Below are positions 1-6,867 of a stretch of DNA of 64,000 nucleotides, in pieces. Every line of letters starts with the position of its first letter. Positions within the stretch are counted from its first letter, which is position 1. The notes beneath the pieces were generated by a model that was not told the origin of the DNA, made no database searches, and worked only from the letters and a program-made list of their open reading frames with translations. A program made the position numbers and the translations under genes. The stretch is from NCBI RefSeq assembly GCF_003383095.1, contig NZ_PSYW01000001.1, positions 1,116,001-1,180,000 on the forward strand, in the 5' to 3' direction. The stretch comes from Haloferax sp. Atlit-12N. GTDB taxonomy: Archaea > Halobacteriota > Halobacteria > Halobacteriales > Haloferacaceae.

Positions 1-345
1 CGGAACAAGCAGGCAGGGAACGCCTCGCACATCTACGCCCAGCTGAAGGCCAGCGGTAACGGAAGCGCCACGGCTGGCGACGCGATCAAGGGCGACCTCA
101 TCGCGGTTATCACCGACTCGGAGGGCCGCGACGTGCTCCACCGCTACAACATCGGTGACCTCGAAACCCTCGCCGACGCCGCGGCGGACCCGCGTACTGA
201 GCGACCCATCATGCCGGCGCTCGCGCCCATCGCGCGGGAGGACCAGCGGATTCAGCTTCGCATCGTCGCGGACGAGGAGTCCGACGGTGCCGAGATCGAC
301 CCGAGCGCGTCGAGCGCCCGTATCTACCACGGGAAGCTCAACTAA
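1..345 (+). CDS. Partial virus-like protein (5' end outside window)
   Basis: The reading frame is open from base 1 and ends at 345, so only the C-terminal 114 residues are present. The visible part begins RNKQAGNASHIYAQLKASG and alternates short beta-like stretches (DLIAVITD, RIQLRIVADEE) with Asp/Glu/Ala-rich loops. There is no membrane segment or catalytic motif. The next gene follows after 18 bases in the same direction, so it belongs to the same probable late operon. A structural (capsid-type) role is suggested only by the context and the beta-rich look; I do not recognise the family. Confidence 0.6.
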   Translation, partial: RNKQAGNASHIYAQLKASGNGSATAGDAIKGDLIAVITDSEGRDVLHRYNIGDLETLADAAADPRTERPIMPALAPIAREDQRIQLRIVADEESDGAEIDPSASSARIYHGKLN

Positions 346-363
346 CCCGGAGGTCCCTCTTTC

Positions 364-789
364 ATGTCTACCAACTCAGAGCGCAAGAGTAGCCTCCGCT
401 TCGCCGGAAACGTCGGTCCTGACGACGTGGAGACCGAGACGTACGCCCTGCAGAAAGACGCGACAGTCGAAGAAGTCGCCGTTCGGATCTACCAGGGGCC
501 GCGCCTCGATCTCCAGATCGTCCCGTTCGTCGAGCGGGGTGAACCGGGATACAGAGAGCGTATCCCGCTGGTCGAACTTCGCGGGAAGGAGTACGTCGAC
601 GGCGATGACGACTACTGGATCTTCCCGACCAGCGAAGCGGTTCACGAGGGCGAACTCCTCGGGGTCGAGGTCCGCAACATCGATGGGTCGAACACCTACG
701 ACTACGCCGTCGACATGGTCGTCGACAGAGCCGGAGGTGTGGCCCGCCCGGTCGACTCCTTTCTCGGCCGGCTACGGAGGCTGTTCTGA
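364..789 (+). CDS. Virus-like beta-rich protein, possibly structural
   Basis: 141 residues, acidic, ATG start after a purine-rich stretch (cggaggt just upstream could act as a ribosome-binding site). The core has repeated strand-like segments (EEVAVRIYQG, LDLQIVPFVERG, GELLGVEVRNI, YDYAVDMVV) separated by Gly/Asp turns, the look of a jelly-roll or Ig-like fold. The C-terminus is basic (FLGRLRRLF), which could contact membrane or nucleic acid. The stop codon overlaps the next start by one base. No known family recognised; a capsid or spike role is inference from position in a run of similar small genes. Confidence 0.6.
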   Translation: MSTNSERKSSLRFAGNVGPDDVETETYALQKDATVEEVAVRIYQGPRLDLQIVPFVERGEPGYRERIPLVELRGKEYVDGDDDYWIFPTSEAVHEGELLGVEVRNIDGSNTYDYAVDMVVDRAGGVARPVDSFLGRLRRLF

Positions 790-1133
790 TGGGTGTTGAC
801 CAGTTCAGCCAAGAGGTCCGCGGCTCCGGTGGCACCCTCGCCACCAGCACGCAGGGGACCGTCGAGACGGACAACTACGCCCACGGCGACGGCTTCGACT
901 TCGACGGCTCCGCGTACCCCTACACGCTGAATCCAGCCGAGACGATTCAAGAACTCGTCCTGACGAAGACCGGAAACATCGACATGGAGGTCACAACCAC
1001 CGGGGGTGACACGTTCACTATCCCTCTCGCTGGGAACGTTGGCTCGTTCGACAAGTGGGAGATCGACACCGTGACGTTCCGTGACCCGGACGCGACCGCA
1101 TCGACGCTCGCTGGAGGGTGGGCTGGCGAATGA
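789..1133 (+). CDS. Virus-like small beta-rich protein
   Basis: 114 residues starting MGVDQFSQEVRGSGG, no cysteine, no membrane segment. The middle (IQELVLTKTGNIDMEVTTTGGDTFTIPL is the strand-rich region, residues about 50-80) looks like alternating strands with Thr/Gly turns. It overlaps the preceding gene by one base and the next by four (ATGA), so translation is probably coupled along this operon. Together with its neighbours it forms a set of three similarly sized beta-rich proteins, as expected of capsid, decoration or fibre proteins, but no homologue is recognised. Confidence 0.6.
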   Translation: MGVDQFSQEVRGSGGTLATSTQGTVETDNYAHGDGFDFDGSAYPYTLNPAETIQELVLTKTGNIDMEVTTTGGDTFTIPLAGNVGSFDKWEIDTVTFRDPDATASTLAGGWAGE

Positions 1134-1438
1134 CCGGCATCGCACCCTCTGCGACCGGCGGTCAGATCGGCGACCCGGTGAACGTCTCGCTCGCCGCGAG
1201 TGAGAGCATCAGTCCACCGAGCGGCGAGGTCTGGCGACTCACCATGCTCGGCTTCGATGAGTCGAGTTCGGCGACTGCGACGCTGGACCTGAATGGAGCA
1301 CCGGTCATCAAGCGAAGCAACACGGGGAGCAACGAGGCAGACGCAACGCTCGTCGAGATATATCTCACGGACAGCGACACGCTCGCGGCCAACGACGCGG
1401 TGAGCTCCGTGACGCTGTCCGGCCACACAGTACTCTAA
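1130..1438 (+). CDS. Virus-like small beta-rich protein
   Basis: 102 residues from the ATG at 1130, whose ATGA overlaps the upstream stop; a GTG at 1118 would add four residues but is less likely. The protein (MTGIAPSATGGQIGDPVNVS...) is Ser/Thr/Ala-rich with strand-like segments (VWRLTMLGFDES, ATATLDLNGAPV, SVTLSGHTVL) typical of Ig-like or jelly-roll folds. There is no signal peptide or cysteine. The next gene starts on the last base of its stop codon. Probably a virion component by context; function unknown. Confidence 0.6.
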   Translation: MTGIAPSATGGQIGDPVNVSLAASESISPPSGEVWRLTMLGFDESSSATATLDLNGAPVIKRSNTGSNEADATLVEIYLTDSDTLAANDAVSSVTLSGHTVL

Positions 1439-1656
1439 TGTACACGAGAACGCACGACTCGGGCGCAGTCATCGAATGGACGCCCAACGACACGGAACTG
1501 GCAAAGCAAGCACTATCGGAGACGGACGGAACCGGAGTCACCTCCAAGTCGGAGGTCACCGCGAACGCACCGCTGGAACTCGGGAAGGAAGTCGCCCGCG
1601 CCGTCACAGAACGCTACCGTCAGTTGCTGGCGGAAAAGACGAGCGGGGGTGCGTAA
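1438..1656 (+). CDS. Small virus-like protein, unknown function
   Basis: 72 residues beginning MYTRTHDSGAVIEWTPNDTE; the start shares one base with the preceding stop (TAATG). The C-terminal half (ELGKEVARAVTERYRQLLAEKT) is predicted helical and amphipathic, so the protein may be a small adaptor or scaffold. The next gene begins three bases after its stop. No family recognised; it is called real because it fits an unbroken series of coupled genes with acidic haloarchaeal composition. Confidence 0.5.
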   Translation: MYTRTHDSGAVIEWTPNDTELAKQALSETDGTGVTSKSEVTANAPLELGKEVARAVTERYRQLLAEKTSGGA

Positions 1657-1659
1657 CCG

Positions 1660-2223
1660 ATGGTGTACGTCGCACCAGACGACTCGCCGAGCGCCGGGGA
1701 GACGTACGACCCGCGTGAGGACCTCACCGCGGGCGAACGCCTCGCCAACCAACTCGGCGGTGGTGGCGGTGATGATGACGACGATGACGACGACCGGCAA
1801 ACCTACTCGGACATCGTCGACGACGAGGATACCAACAACTCCGAGTCGGGGATGCCGGGCGCGGGGACGCCGACCAACGACATCGTCAGTCCTGACCCGA
1901 ACGAAAACAGCGACGGCGACGAAGTGACGATCAACCCGGACGGTTCCGCCTCGGTCGACACCGACCGGACGAGCCGGACCCTTGACGAGATTCGAGAGAA
2001 CGTTTCGGATCTCGTCGGTGGAAGCGGATCAGGGTCCGCCGTCGACGAACTCGGAAACGTCGAGGAAGCCATCCGCGACTTCCGTGAGGACCTCGCCGGG
2101 ATGGGCGAGGTTCAGTCCGGTGCGCAGGGTGGTTTCAACCTCGGAACCCTTGGGGTTACGGCCCTCATCATCGGACTCCTCGCGGCACTCGCGGCCGCTA
2201 TCGGTGGTGGTGAGTCGCGGTGA
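1660..2223 (+). CDS. Acidic virus-like protein with C-terminal membrane anchor
   Basis: 187 residues. An Asp-rich run (GGGGDDDDDDDDR) lies near residue 35, a Ser/Thr/Asp-rich linker follows to about residue 120, and a short helical region (ELGNVEEAIRDFREDLAGM) precedes a C-terminal hydrophobic segment (LGVTALIIGLLAALAAAI) ending GGGESR. This is a long acidic stalk tethered by one C-terminal transmembrane helix, as in viral membrane-associated or spike-base proteins. The GTG of the next gene overlaps its stop by four bases. Specific role unknown. Confidence 0.6.
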   Translation: MVYVAPDDSPSAGETYDPREDLTAGERLANQLGGGGGDDDDDDDDRQTYSDIVDDEDTNNSESGMPGAGTPTNDIVSPDPNENSDGDEVTINPDGSASVDTDRTSRTLDEIRENVSDLVGGSGSGSAVDELGNVEEAIRDFREDLAGMGEVQSGAQGGFNLGTLGVTALIIGLLAALAAAIGGGESR

Positions 2224-2660
2224 GCATCCTCGGTTCCGTCGCTGGCGGCCTCGATCACCTGGCCGGCTCCGTCGACGAATCCATCGGTCGGCAGTTCGAC
2301 GATGAACCCGGCGGCGGATTCGCCGACGTGGGGCGTACTGGCGAGACGAACGACTCCGAGACGGACACCTACAACAACAGGTATCTCCGCGGAGACTTCG
2401 CGCGGTCGCTCTACGACACGGTGACGGACTACGACGGTACGCTGAACGGACAGGAGGATACCGTCGACCTCCTCGGTCCCGGCCTGTGGGGTTCGGAAGG
2501 GAGCGCCGTCGACGTGGTTGTCGAACGCGATGGAGAAGAACACGGCACCGCGGAGATGAAGACGAAGCTCTTGCTCGCCTTCCTCGCGGCGCTCGTCGTT
2601 CTGTACCTGGTCGCGCCGCTCCTCGAGTTGATCCTCGCGGTCGGTGGTGACGGTGAGTGA
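2220..2660 (+). CDS. Virus-like protein with C-terminal membrane segment
   Basis: 146 residues from a GTG start (GTGA overlap with the gene before). The N-terminal 110 residues are acidic and soluble (SILGSVAGGLDHLAGSVDES...), followed by one strong hydrophobic helix (LLLAFLAALVVLYLVAPLLELILAV) and a short acidic tail. The topology matches the preceding gene, so the two may be partner membrane proteins of the virion. The next gene starts inside its 3' end. No known domain seen. Confidence 0.6.
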   Translation: MSILGSVAGGLDHLAGSVDESIGRQFDDEPGGGFADVGRTGETNDSETDTYNNRYLRGDFARSLYDTVTDYDGTLNGQEDTVDLLGPGLWGSEGSAVDVVVERDGEEHGTAEMKTKLLLAFLAALVVLYLVAPLLELILAVGGDGE

Positions 2661-2844
2661 ACTCACCGACTTGCTCTTGCAGACGACTGACCCAGTCGTC
2701 GCGTTGCTCCTGGTCGTCCTCGGCCTGTACGTCCGCGAGGTGAAAGCGTCGCTGCACGAGGATATCCGCGGCGTCCGCTCGCGGATCGGTCGACTGGAGA
2801 ACGTCTACATCCCTGACGGCGGCGAGGTTATCGACGATGATTGA
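2644..2844 (+). CDS. Small membrane protein of the provirus
   Basis: 66 residues from a GTG at 2644 (a second GTG two codons later is also possible). A hydrophobic helix (VALLLVVLGLYV, residues about 20-32) is followed by a basic amphipathic helix (KASLHEDIRGVRSRIGRLENVYI) and an acidic end. It overlaps both neighbours, continuing the coupled late operon. One-helix proteins with a coiled-coil-like tail occur in viral lysis, spike and membrane-vertex roles; nothing here distinguishes among them. Confidence 0.5.
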   Translation: MVTVSELTDLLLQTTDPVVALLLVVLGLYVREVKASLHEDIRGVRSRIGRLENVYIPDGGEVIDDD

Positions 2845-2944
2845 GGCGCTGACGCAGACAGTTGACCTGCCGCTGTGGTTGGTCCTGACGCTCGCGGGAT
2901 ATCATCGGGTGTTCGCAGTAGCTAAAGAGACAAAACCGAGGTAA
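2837..2944 (+). CDS. 35-residue hydrophobic micro-ORF
   Basis: A 35-codon frame (starts MIEALTQTVDLPLWLVLTLA) whose ATGA-type start lies inside the end of the previous gene and whose stop is TAA at 2942-2944. It has one hydrophobic stretch (LPLWLVLTLAGY) and a basic tail (AVAKETKPR), so it would be a single-pass micro-membrane protein. It is supported only by its coupled position at the end of the operon and by the composition; it could be a chance frame. Confidence 0.35.
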   Translation: MIEALTQTVDLPLWLVLTLAGYHRVFAVAKETKPR

Positions 2945-2950
2945 TAAACG

Positions 2951-2960
2951 AACTATAAGA
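2951..2960 (+). promoter_or_regulatory. TATA box of the AT-rich cargo gene
   Basis: The sequence aactataaga is centred about 26 bases before the GTG at 2980, the spacing of a leaderless haloarchaeal promoter. It gives the next gene a transcription start separate from the structural operon. Confidence 0.5.
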
Positions 2961-2979
2961 CAACGTAGATACATTTTAG

Positions 2980-3432
2980 GTGTACAGTCAGATGCTCGGA
3001 TCATTAACTACACAGCAATCAACCCTCTTTGTCGCTGCTGCAACGCTATTCGGTGCATTCATCGGCTCTATAACACAATTTGCGATTAAACGACATGAGC
3101 AAAGAAACGCAATACAGAGCCTTAGAATTGCTCTAATATCGGAGATCAATGCACTCCCGGATCTCGATAGTGATGCTATGTCTCAGTTAGTCCATTTTGA
3201 CAAAACTACCGACATACCCGTTTCAAGGGTTTATGAGACAAATACAGACAAAATTGGGAACCTCACTAAGAAAGAAGCGAAAGCAGTCGCTCAATTCTAT
3301 AGTGGTCTCCTTTCTGCAAAAACGTTGGCTGAGACGGGTGGCAATGTCTCGACTGAGGCGGTAGGGGAGCTATTTGGTAGTCTCGAAGATAACCGACAAG
3401 ACGTAATTGACGCATTAGAGAGCGAGCTCTAA
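2980..3432 (+). CDS. AT-rich 'moron' gene: N-terminally membrane-anchored protein
   Basis: 150 residues from GTG (the ATG at 2992 is an alternative; TATA spacing favours the GTG). One N-terminal membrane helix (STLFVAAATLFGAFIGSITQFAI) is followed by a basic Lys/Arg patch and a helical, moderately acidic cytoplasmic domain ending DALESEL. Codon use is unlike every neighbour: many A- or T-ending codons, AGA arginine, Ile ATA. The product is also less acidic and richer in Lys/Asn than the surrounding proteins. The own promoter, odd composition and position at the end of a structural operon are the marks of a recently acquired cargo gene, for example a superinfection-exclusion or toxin-like membrane protein. 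No family recognised. Confidence 0.6.
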   Translation: MYSQMLGSLTTQQSTLFVAAATLFGAFIGSITQFAIKRHEQRNAIQSLRIALISEINALPDLDSDAMSQLVHFDKTTDIPVSRVYETNTDKIGNLTKKEAKAVAQFYSGLLSAKTLAETGGNVSTEAVGELFGSLEDNRQDVIDALESEL

Positions 3433-3622
3433 GAAAGATTCACCAAGAGACTTGTTGGCGGCCTCGAAGCCACCAAGCCCCCAGAAAACCCGCACCGTCG
3501 ACGCTCCGACGACGCTCCGACCGACGTACCTACGACTAATGAATAGTTGCTTACGAGAGGCTGTACTGCTGTATTCTTAATTATTGAGTTGGTGGTGGCC
3601 GGTCCGAGGCGTGTTTCATCGG
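3433..3622. other. Convergent intergenic gap in provirus with an 11-bp tandem repeat
   Basis: Non-coding spacer between convergent genes. It holds two adjacent exact copies of cgacgctccga at 3499-3509 and 3510-3520 and an AT-rich stretch near 3575-3585 that may end transcription from either side. No ORF of substance. Confidence 0.5.
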
Positions 3623-4288
3623 CTATCGACCCCCGGCAGTCTCGGAGTCACCAACAAGTCGCTTGGCGAGGTCACTCCGACCCACAGAGCGTTCGACCGT
3701 CCGAACCAACGATCCGGTGAGTAGTTCGGGATTCACCGTGAGGCGTTTCTCCTCGCCCGACTCGTCGACGTGGAACGCCTCAAAGGACGAGACGAGGTCG
3801 GTCCAAGCGTCGTCGACGGACTGCCAGCGGAGGTCGTGCTGCGGCCGAGCCATCGCCTGAACCTCAGAGTTCGACACCGACCCGATCTGATCCGCGCGCT
3901 TCCCGCCCGCGTTTCGTGGACCCGCGTTCTTCCCCTTCGCAGTCTGGACGATAACCTCGTCACGAGAGATGCGCATCGCGACCTCTTTCTTCGACGGACC
4001 ACCGTCCGGGCGTCGACCATCGTCGATCTGTTCGGCCATCGCCAGCGCGTCCTCGGCAAGCTGTTCCGCGCGCTTCCGAGCTTCCCGCTCTTGTTCGAGT
4101 TCGTTTTCGAGGCGGTCGAGGCGGTCGACGATCCGGTTAGCCGCGTCGATGGGACCGAGGTCCGTGTTCATCCGCTCTTCGTCGTCCGGGACGGCGAGCG
4201 TGTTGAGCAACTTCCGGAACGCGACGACTTCGAGGTGACTAAGATCCGGTCCTGCACCCTGCGACCCCGAGGGTTCGTCCGCGCTCAT
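3623..4288 (-). CDS. Coiled-coil protein of the provirus regulatory block
   Basis: 221 residues, acidic. After a short N-terminal tail, a strong heptad-type helix runs from about residue 50 to 90 (RIVDRLDRLENELEQEREAR...), followed by a Lys/Gly-rich segment (KGKNAGPRNAGGKRADQ), then a globular C-terminal part (HDLRWQSVDDAWTDLVSSF...LLTGSLVRTVERSVGRSDL). The basic middle could bind DNA and the coiled coil suggests a dimer. It is the last gene of a three-gene leftward operon, with an ATGA overlap to the zinc protein before it. I do not recognise the family; a DNA-binding or partition-like role is only a guess. Confidence 0.6.
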   Translation of the reverse strand: MSADEPSGSQGAGPDLSHLEVVAFRKLLNTLAVPDDEERMNTDLGPIDAANRIVDRLDRLENELEQEREARKRAEQLAEDALAMAEQIDDGRRPDGGPSKKEVAMRISRDEVIVQTAKGKNAGPRNAGGKRADQIGSVSNSEVQAMARPQHDLRWQSVDDAWTDLVSSFEAFHVDESGEEKRLTVNPELLTGSLVRTVERSVGRSDLAKRLVGDSETAGGR

Positions 4289-4467
4289 GCCGATCCTCCG
4301 ACCTCGGATGCCTTCGAGAACTCCAGTTCCCCGTCAGCGACGGTCGTCGTCTCGTGACCCGTCTCATCCTCGTGCGCGTCCGAGACGAGGTCCGCGGCGA
4401 GCCAGTCGCCCGCGCGGACGTGCCAGCCACAGCGGAGGCACTTGGCGTGGACCTTCTCACCGCTCAT
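4285..4467 (-). CDS. Small C2H2-type zinc protein (60 aa)
   Basis: 60 residues with KCLRCGWH (Cys-x2-Cys, residues about 9-12) and, about 20 residues later, DAHEDETGHE (His-x5-His), a Cys2-His2 zinc site of the short haloarchaeal kind. The remainder is acidic. Its ATG overlaps the stop of the gene before by four bases and its stop overlaps the start of the coiled-coil gene, so all three are translated as a unit. Such microproteins in haloarchaeal viruses and plasmids are usually assumed to be regulators or protein adaptors; DNA binding is not shown. Confidence 0.6.
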   Translation of the reverse strand: MSGEKVHAKCLRCGWHVRAGDWLAADLVSDAHEDETGHETTTVADGELEFSKASEVGGSA

Positions 4468-4607
4468 GGCTCATCGACCTCCTCGACGTAGGCGCGGTGG
4501 CCGGACCGATCTGCGTGGAACGCGGCGAGGTTCCGAGCCGTCTGTTCGGACTCGATCGGGTCTGGCATCTCCGCGTCGCAGTCGTGACACTTCGGGCGGT
4601 AATTCAT
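4464..4607 (-). CDS. Small C2H2-type zinc protein (47 aa)
   Basis: 47 residues beginning MNYRPKCHDCDAEMPDP, with Cys-x2-Cys at residues 7-10 and AFHADRSGH (His-x5-His) near residue 30. Spacing and order of ligands match the next gene product, so the two look like a tandem pair of the same finger type that diverged after duplication. It is the first gene of the leftward operon; the 168 bases between it and the tRNA contain the likely promoter and the element border. Found by reading the minus strand; supported by the conserved Cys/His layout. Confidence 0.55.
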   Translation of the reverse strand: MNYRPKCHDCDAEMPDPIESEQTARNLAAFHADRSGHRAYVEEVDEP

Positions 4608-4775
4608 GCCGTAATTCCCTCCCGAAAATCGCCCGACGTGAGCGGGGTGGTTGGAGAGTAAGTAGGAACTCTCGATGAAACCGGTGTTTTGTTCAGCCGC
4701 TGGTCGGTGAACGTTACAGCGTGAGACCGCAAGAGAAGCGTCTTGCGGGCCTTAGAAACGTTGTGAAAACGTGGA

Positions 4776-4847
4776 TGGACTCGCGGGGATTTGAACCCCG
4801 GGCCTCTTCCTTGCGAAGGAAGCGATCTGCCACTGATCTACGAGCCC
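4776..4847 (-). tRNA. tRNA-Ala (anticodon CGC)
   Basis: Read on the minus strand the gene begins GGGCTCGTAGATCAGTGGCA and folds as a 72-nt cloverleaf without an encoded CCA. The anticodon stem CTTCC/GGAAG encloses the loop TTCGCAA, giving anticodon CGC (codon GCG). The acceptor stem has the G3-U70 wobble pair, the identity element of alanine tRNAs, and discriminator A73. The TΨC loop GTTCAAATC is standard. Its 3' end faces the integrated element and is the probable attachment site. Confidence 0.95.
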
Positions 4848-4873
4848 TCATTCCCACGGAGTCGTGGGATACA

Positions 4874-4880
4874 CTTATAC
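4874..4880 (-). promoter_or_regulatory. TATA box of tRNA-Ala
   Basis: GTATAAG on the minus strand, centred about 30 bases upstream of the tRNA 5' end. The remaining bases up to 5099 hold no convincing gene. Confidence 0.6.
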
Positions 4881-5099
4881 CCTATGTTTTGTCCGCGGTC
4901 GGGCATGCGATAGCATCCCGTTCCGTCGGGCGATTCTGCGGGCGTCTGCTCGCGCGTCGAACGGAAGTGAGATGACACGCGCCTTAGCGCTGAAAGTCAG
5001 CTCGGAGGCAGAGTCCTCCGGACGCGCGCCTCGACAACCGCGAGTGTGACGGGCGGGCCGTCACGAACGGGCGGTCCGGGAGTCCGGACAGCGCCGTCG

Positions 5100-5408
5100 T
5101 TAGTCTTCGAGGACGATCTCGATGCTGACGTCGTTCGGAACCTGAACGCGCATCAGCTGGCGCAGAGCGCGTTCGTCAGCGTCGAGGTCGATGAGACGCT
5201 TGTGGACGCGCATCTCCCAGTGCTCCCACGTCGCCGTCCCCTCGCCGTCAGGCGATTTGCGGGCGGGGACTTCGAGCGTCTTCGTGGGCAGCGGGATCGG
5301 CCCGCTGAGGTTGACGCCCGTCTTGTTCGCGATCTCGCGGACGTCGTCGCAGATATCGTCGAGGTCTTCCGGACTCGTGCCGGCGAGCCGAACGCGTGCC
5401 TGTTGCAT
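5100..5408 (-). CDS. rps10: 30S ribosomal protein uS10
   Basis: 102 residues, the usual archaeal length. The sequence [20 protein letters not shown], the central [19 protein letters not shown] (loop that packs into the 30S head) and the C-terminal [18 protein letters not shown] are diagnostic of S10. It helps assemble the 3' major domain of 16S rRNA and, in many organisms, also bridges transcription and translation with Nus factors. It follows tef1A with a two-base gap, so both are on one mRNA, the common archaeal arrangement. Confidence 0.97.
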   Translation of the reverse strand: MQQARVRLAGTSPEDLDDICDDVREIANKTGVNLSGPIPLPTKTLEVPARKSPDGEGTATWEHWEMRVHKRLIDLDADERALRQLMRVQVPNDVSIEIVLED

Positions 5409-5410
5409 CG

Positions 5411-6676
5411 TTATCGCTCGTTGACTTCGAGCACTTTGCCGGCCGCGATGGTCTGACCCATGTCACGGACAGCGAAGCTGCCGAGCTCCGGAATCTCGGA
5501 GGACGGCTCGATGCTGAGCGGCTTCTGCGGACGGACGGTCACGATGGCGGCGTCGCCGGACTTGATGAAGTCCGGGTTCTCCTCAGCAACCTCGCCCGAC
5601 GCGGGGTCGAGCTTCTGGTCGATCGACTCGATGGTACACGCGACCTGCGCCGTGTGGGCGTGGAAGACCGGCGTGTAGCCAGCGGTGATGACCGAGGGGT
5701 GCTGCATGACGACGACCTGCGCCTTGAAGGTCTCGGCGACCTTCGGCGGGTCGTCAGCCGGGCCACAGACGTCGCCGCGGCGGATGTCGTCCTTGCCGAC
5801 GCCACGAACGTTGAAACCAACGTTGTCGCCAGGACCGGCCTGGTCGACTTCCTCGTGGTGCATCTCGACGGTCTTGACCTCGCCGCCGACGTCAGAGGGC
5901 TGGAAGCTCACGTTGTCGCCGGGGTTGAGGGTACCCGTCTCGATACGGCCAACCGGGACCGTACCGATGCCGGAGATGGTGTAGACGTCCTGGATGGGCA
6001 GGCGCAGCGGCGCGTCCGTCGGCGGCTGCGGTGCCGGCAGGTTGTTGAGTGCTTCGAGGAGGATGTCGCCGTCGTACCACGACGTGTTGTCGGAGCGCTC
6101 GGCGATGTTGTCGCCCTCGAAGGCCGAAATCGGGACGTAGGTCGCGTCGTCGGAGTTGAAGCGGACCTGCTTGAGGAGCTTGTTGACCTGCTCCTTGACG
6201 TCCTTGTACTTGTCTTCGCTGTAGTCGACGACGTCCATCTTGTTGACCGCGATGATGAGTTCGCCGATGCCCAGGGTGCGGGCGAGGAAGACGTGCTCGC
6301 GGGTCTGAGGCGCGACACCGTCGTCGGCGGCGACGACGAGGACCGCGTTGTCAGCCTGCGAGGCACCGGTGATCATGTTCTTGACGAAGTCGCGGTGGCC
6401 AGGACAGTCGACGATGGTGAAGTAGAACTCGTCCGTGTCGAACTCCTGGTGGGCGATGTCGATGGTGACACCGCGCTCGCGCTCTTCGGCGAGGTTGTCC
6501 ATGACGTAGGCGAATTCGAATCCGCCCTTGCCCTTCTCCTCGGCTTCCTCTCGGTGCTGCTCGATGACGTGCTCCGGGACGGAGCCGGTCTCGAACAGGA
6601 GTCGGCCGACGAGCGTACTCTTACCGTGGTCGACGTGGCCGATGATGGCCAGATTCTGGTGGGGTTTGTCGCTCAT
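5411..6676 (-). CDS. tef1A: Translation elongation factor aEF-1 alpha (EF-Tu type GTPase)
   Basis: 421 residues from [20 protein letters not shown]; an upstream in-frame ATG (6688) would add only MNTP and lacks family support. GTPase motifs are intact: GHVDHGKST (G1), DCPGHRDF (G3) and NKMD (G4), followed by two beta-barrel domains (residues about 225-421) ending [15 protein letters not shown]. It delivers aminoacyl-tRNA to the ribosome A site. It is the promoter-proximal gene of the tef1A-rps10 operon. Upstream, a TATA-like CGTTTTAGG near 6728-6736 (minus strand) would give a leader of about 25-30 bases. Confidence 0.98.
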   Translation of the reverse strand: MSDKPHQNLAIIGHVDHGKSTLVGRLLFETGSVPEHVIEQHREEAEEKGKGGFEFAYVMDNLAEERERGVTIDIAHQEFDTDEFYFTIVDCPGHRDFVKNMITGASQADNAVLVVAADDGVAPQTREHVFLARTLGIGELIIAVNKMDVVDYSEDKYKDVKEQVNKLLKQVRFNSDDATYVPISAFEGDNIAERSDNTSWYDGDILLEALNNLPAPQPPTDAPLRLPIQDVYTISGIGTVPVGRIETGTLNPGDNVSFQPSDVGGEVKTVEMHHEEVDQAGPGDNVGFNVRGVGKDDIRRGDVCGPADDPPKVAETFKAQVVVMQHPSVITAGYTPVFHAHTAQVACTIESIDQKLDPASGEVAEENPDFIKSGDAAIVTVRPQKPLSIEPSSEIPELGSFAVRDMGQTIAAGKVLEVNER

Positions 6677-6867
6677 TGGTGTGTTCACGCGCTAAGGCGC
6701 TCTGTGGGGAATGTTTTTGCTGAAACCCCTAAAACGATTTCGATACGCGCTACGGGCCGTCTAACCGCCGTACTGCGATTTGCGGAACCATACCACGGTC
6801 GCGGAAATGGAGTGTCCGGTGGATACCGACAGTCGAAAGAAACAGAGGGTACGGGCCGCCTGTGCCG

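Larger units (their letters stand above)
1..4775. mobile_element. Right end of an integrated virus/plasmid abutting tRNA-Ala
   Basis: About 4.7 kb of accessory DNA lies directly against the 3' end of an intact tRNA-Ala, the classic side for tyrosine-recombinase integration in haloarchaea. The content is virus-like: a rightward run of very small genes with ATGA, GTGA or TAATG overlaps, several beta-rich proteins without recognisable enzymes, several proteins with one C-terminal membrane segment, an AT-rich cargo gene, and a convergent block of regulatory-looking proteins. The other border, the integrase and any replication or packaging genes must lie left of base 1. Small beta-rich proteins followed by membrane proteins would suit a tailless, internal-membrane virus (sphaerolipovirus/pleolipovirus-like), but no hallmark (packaging ATPase, known capsid motif) is visible, so the virus type is inference. 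Confidence 0.7.

Noticed and set aside
3499-3520. Tandem 11-bp repeat in the provirus as a replication origin or iteron
   Set aside because: Only two copies and no replication gene nearby; kept as a note within the intergenic feature.
6690-6703. Inverted repeat GCGC-CTTA-GCGC just upstream of tef1A
   Set aside because: Only 4-bp arms in GC-rich DNA; too weak to call an operator.
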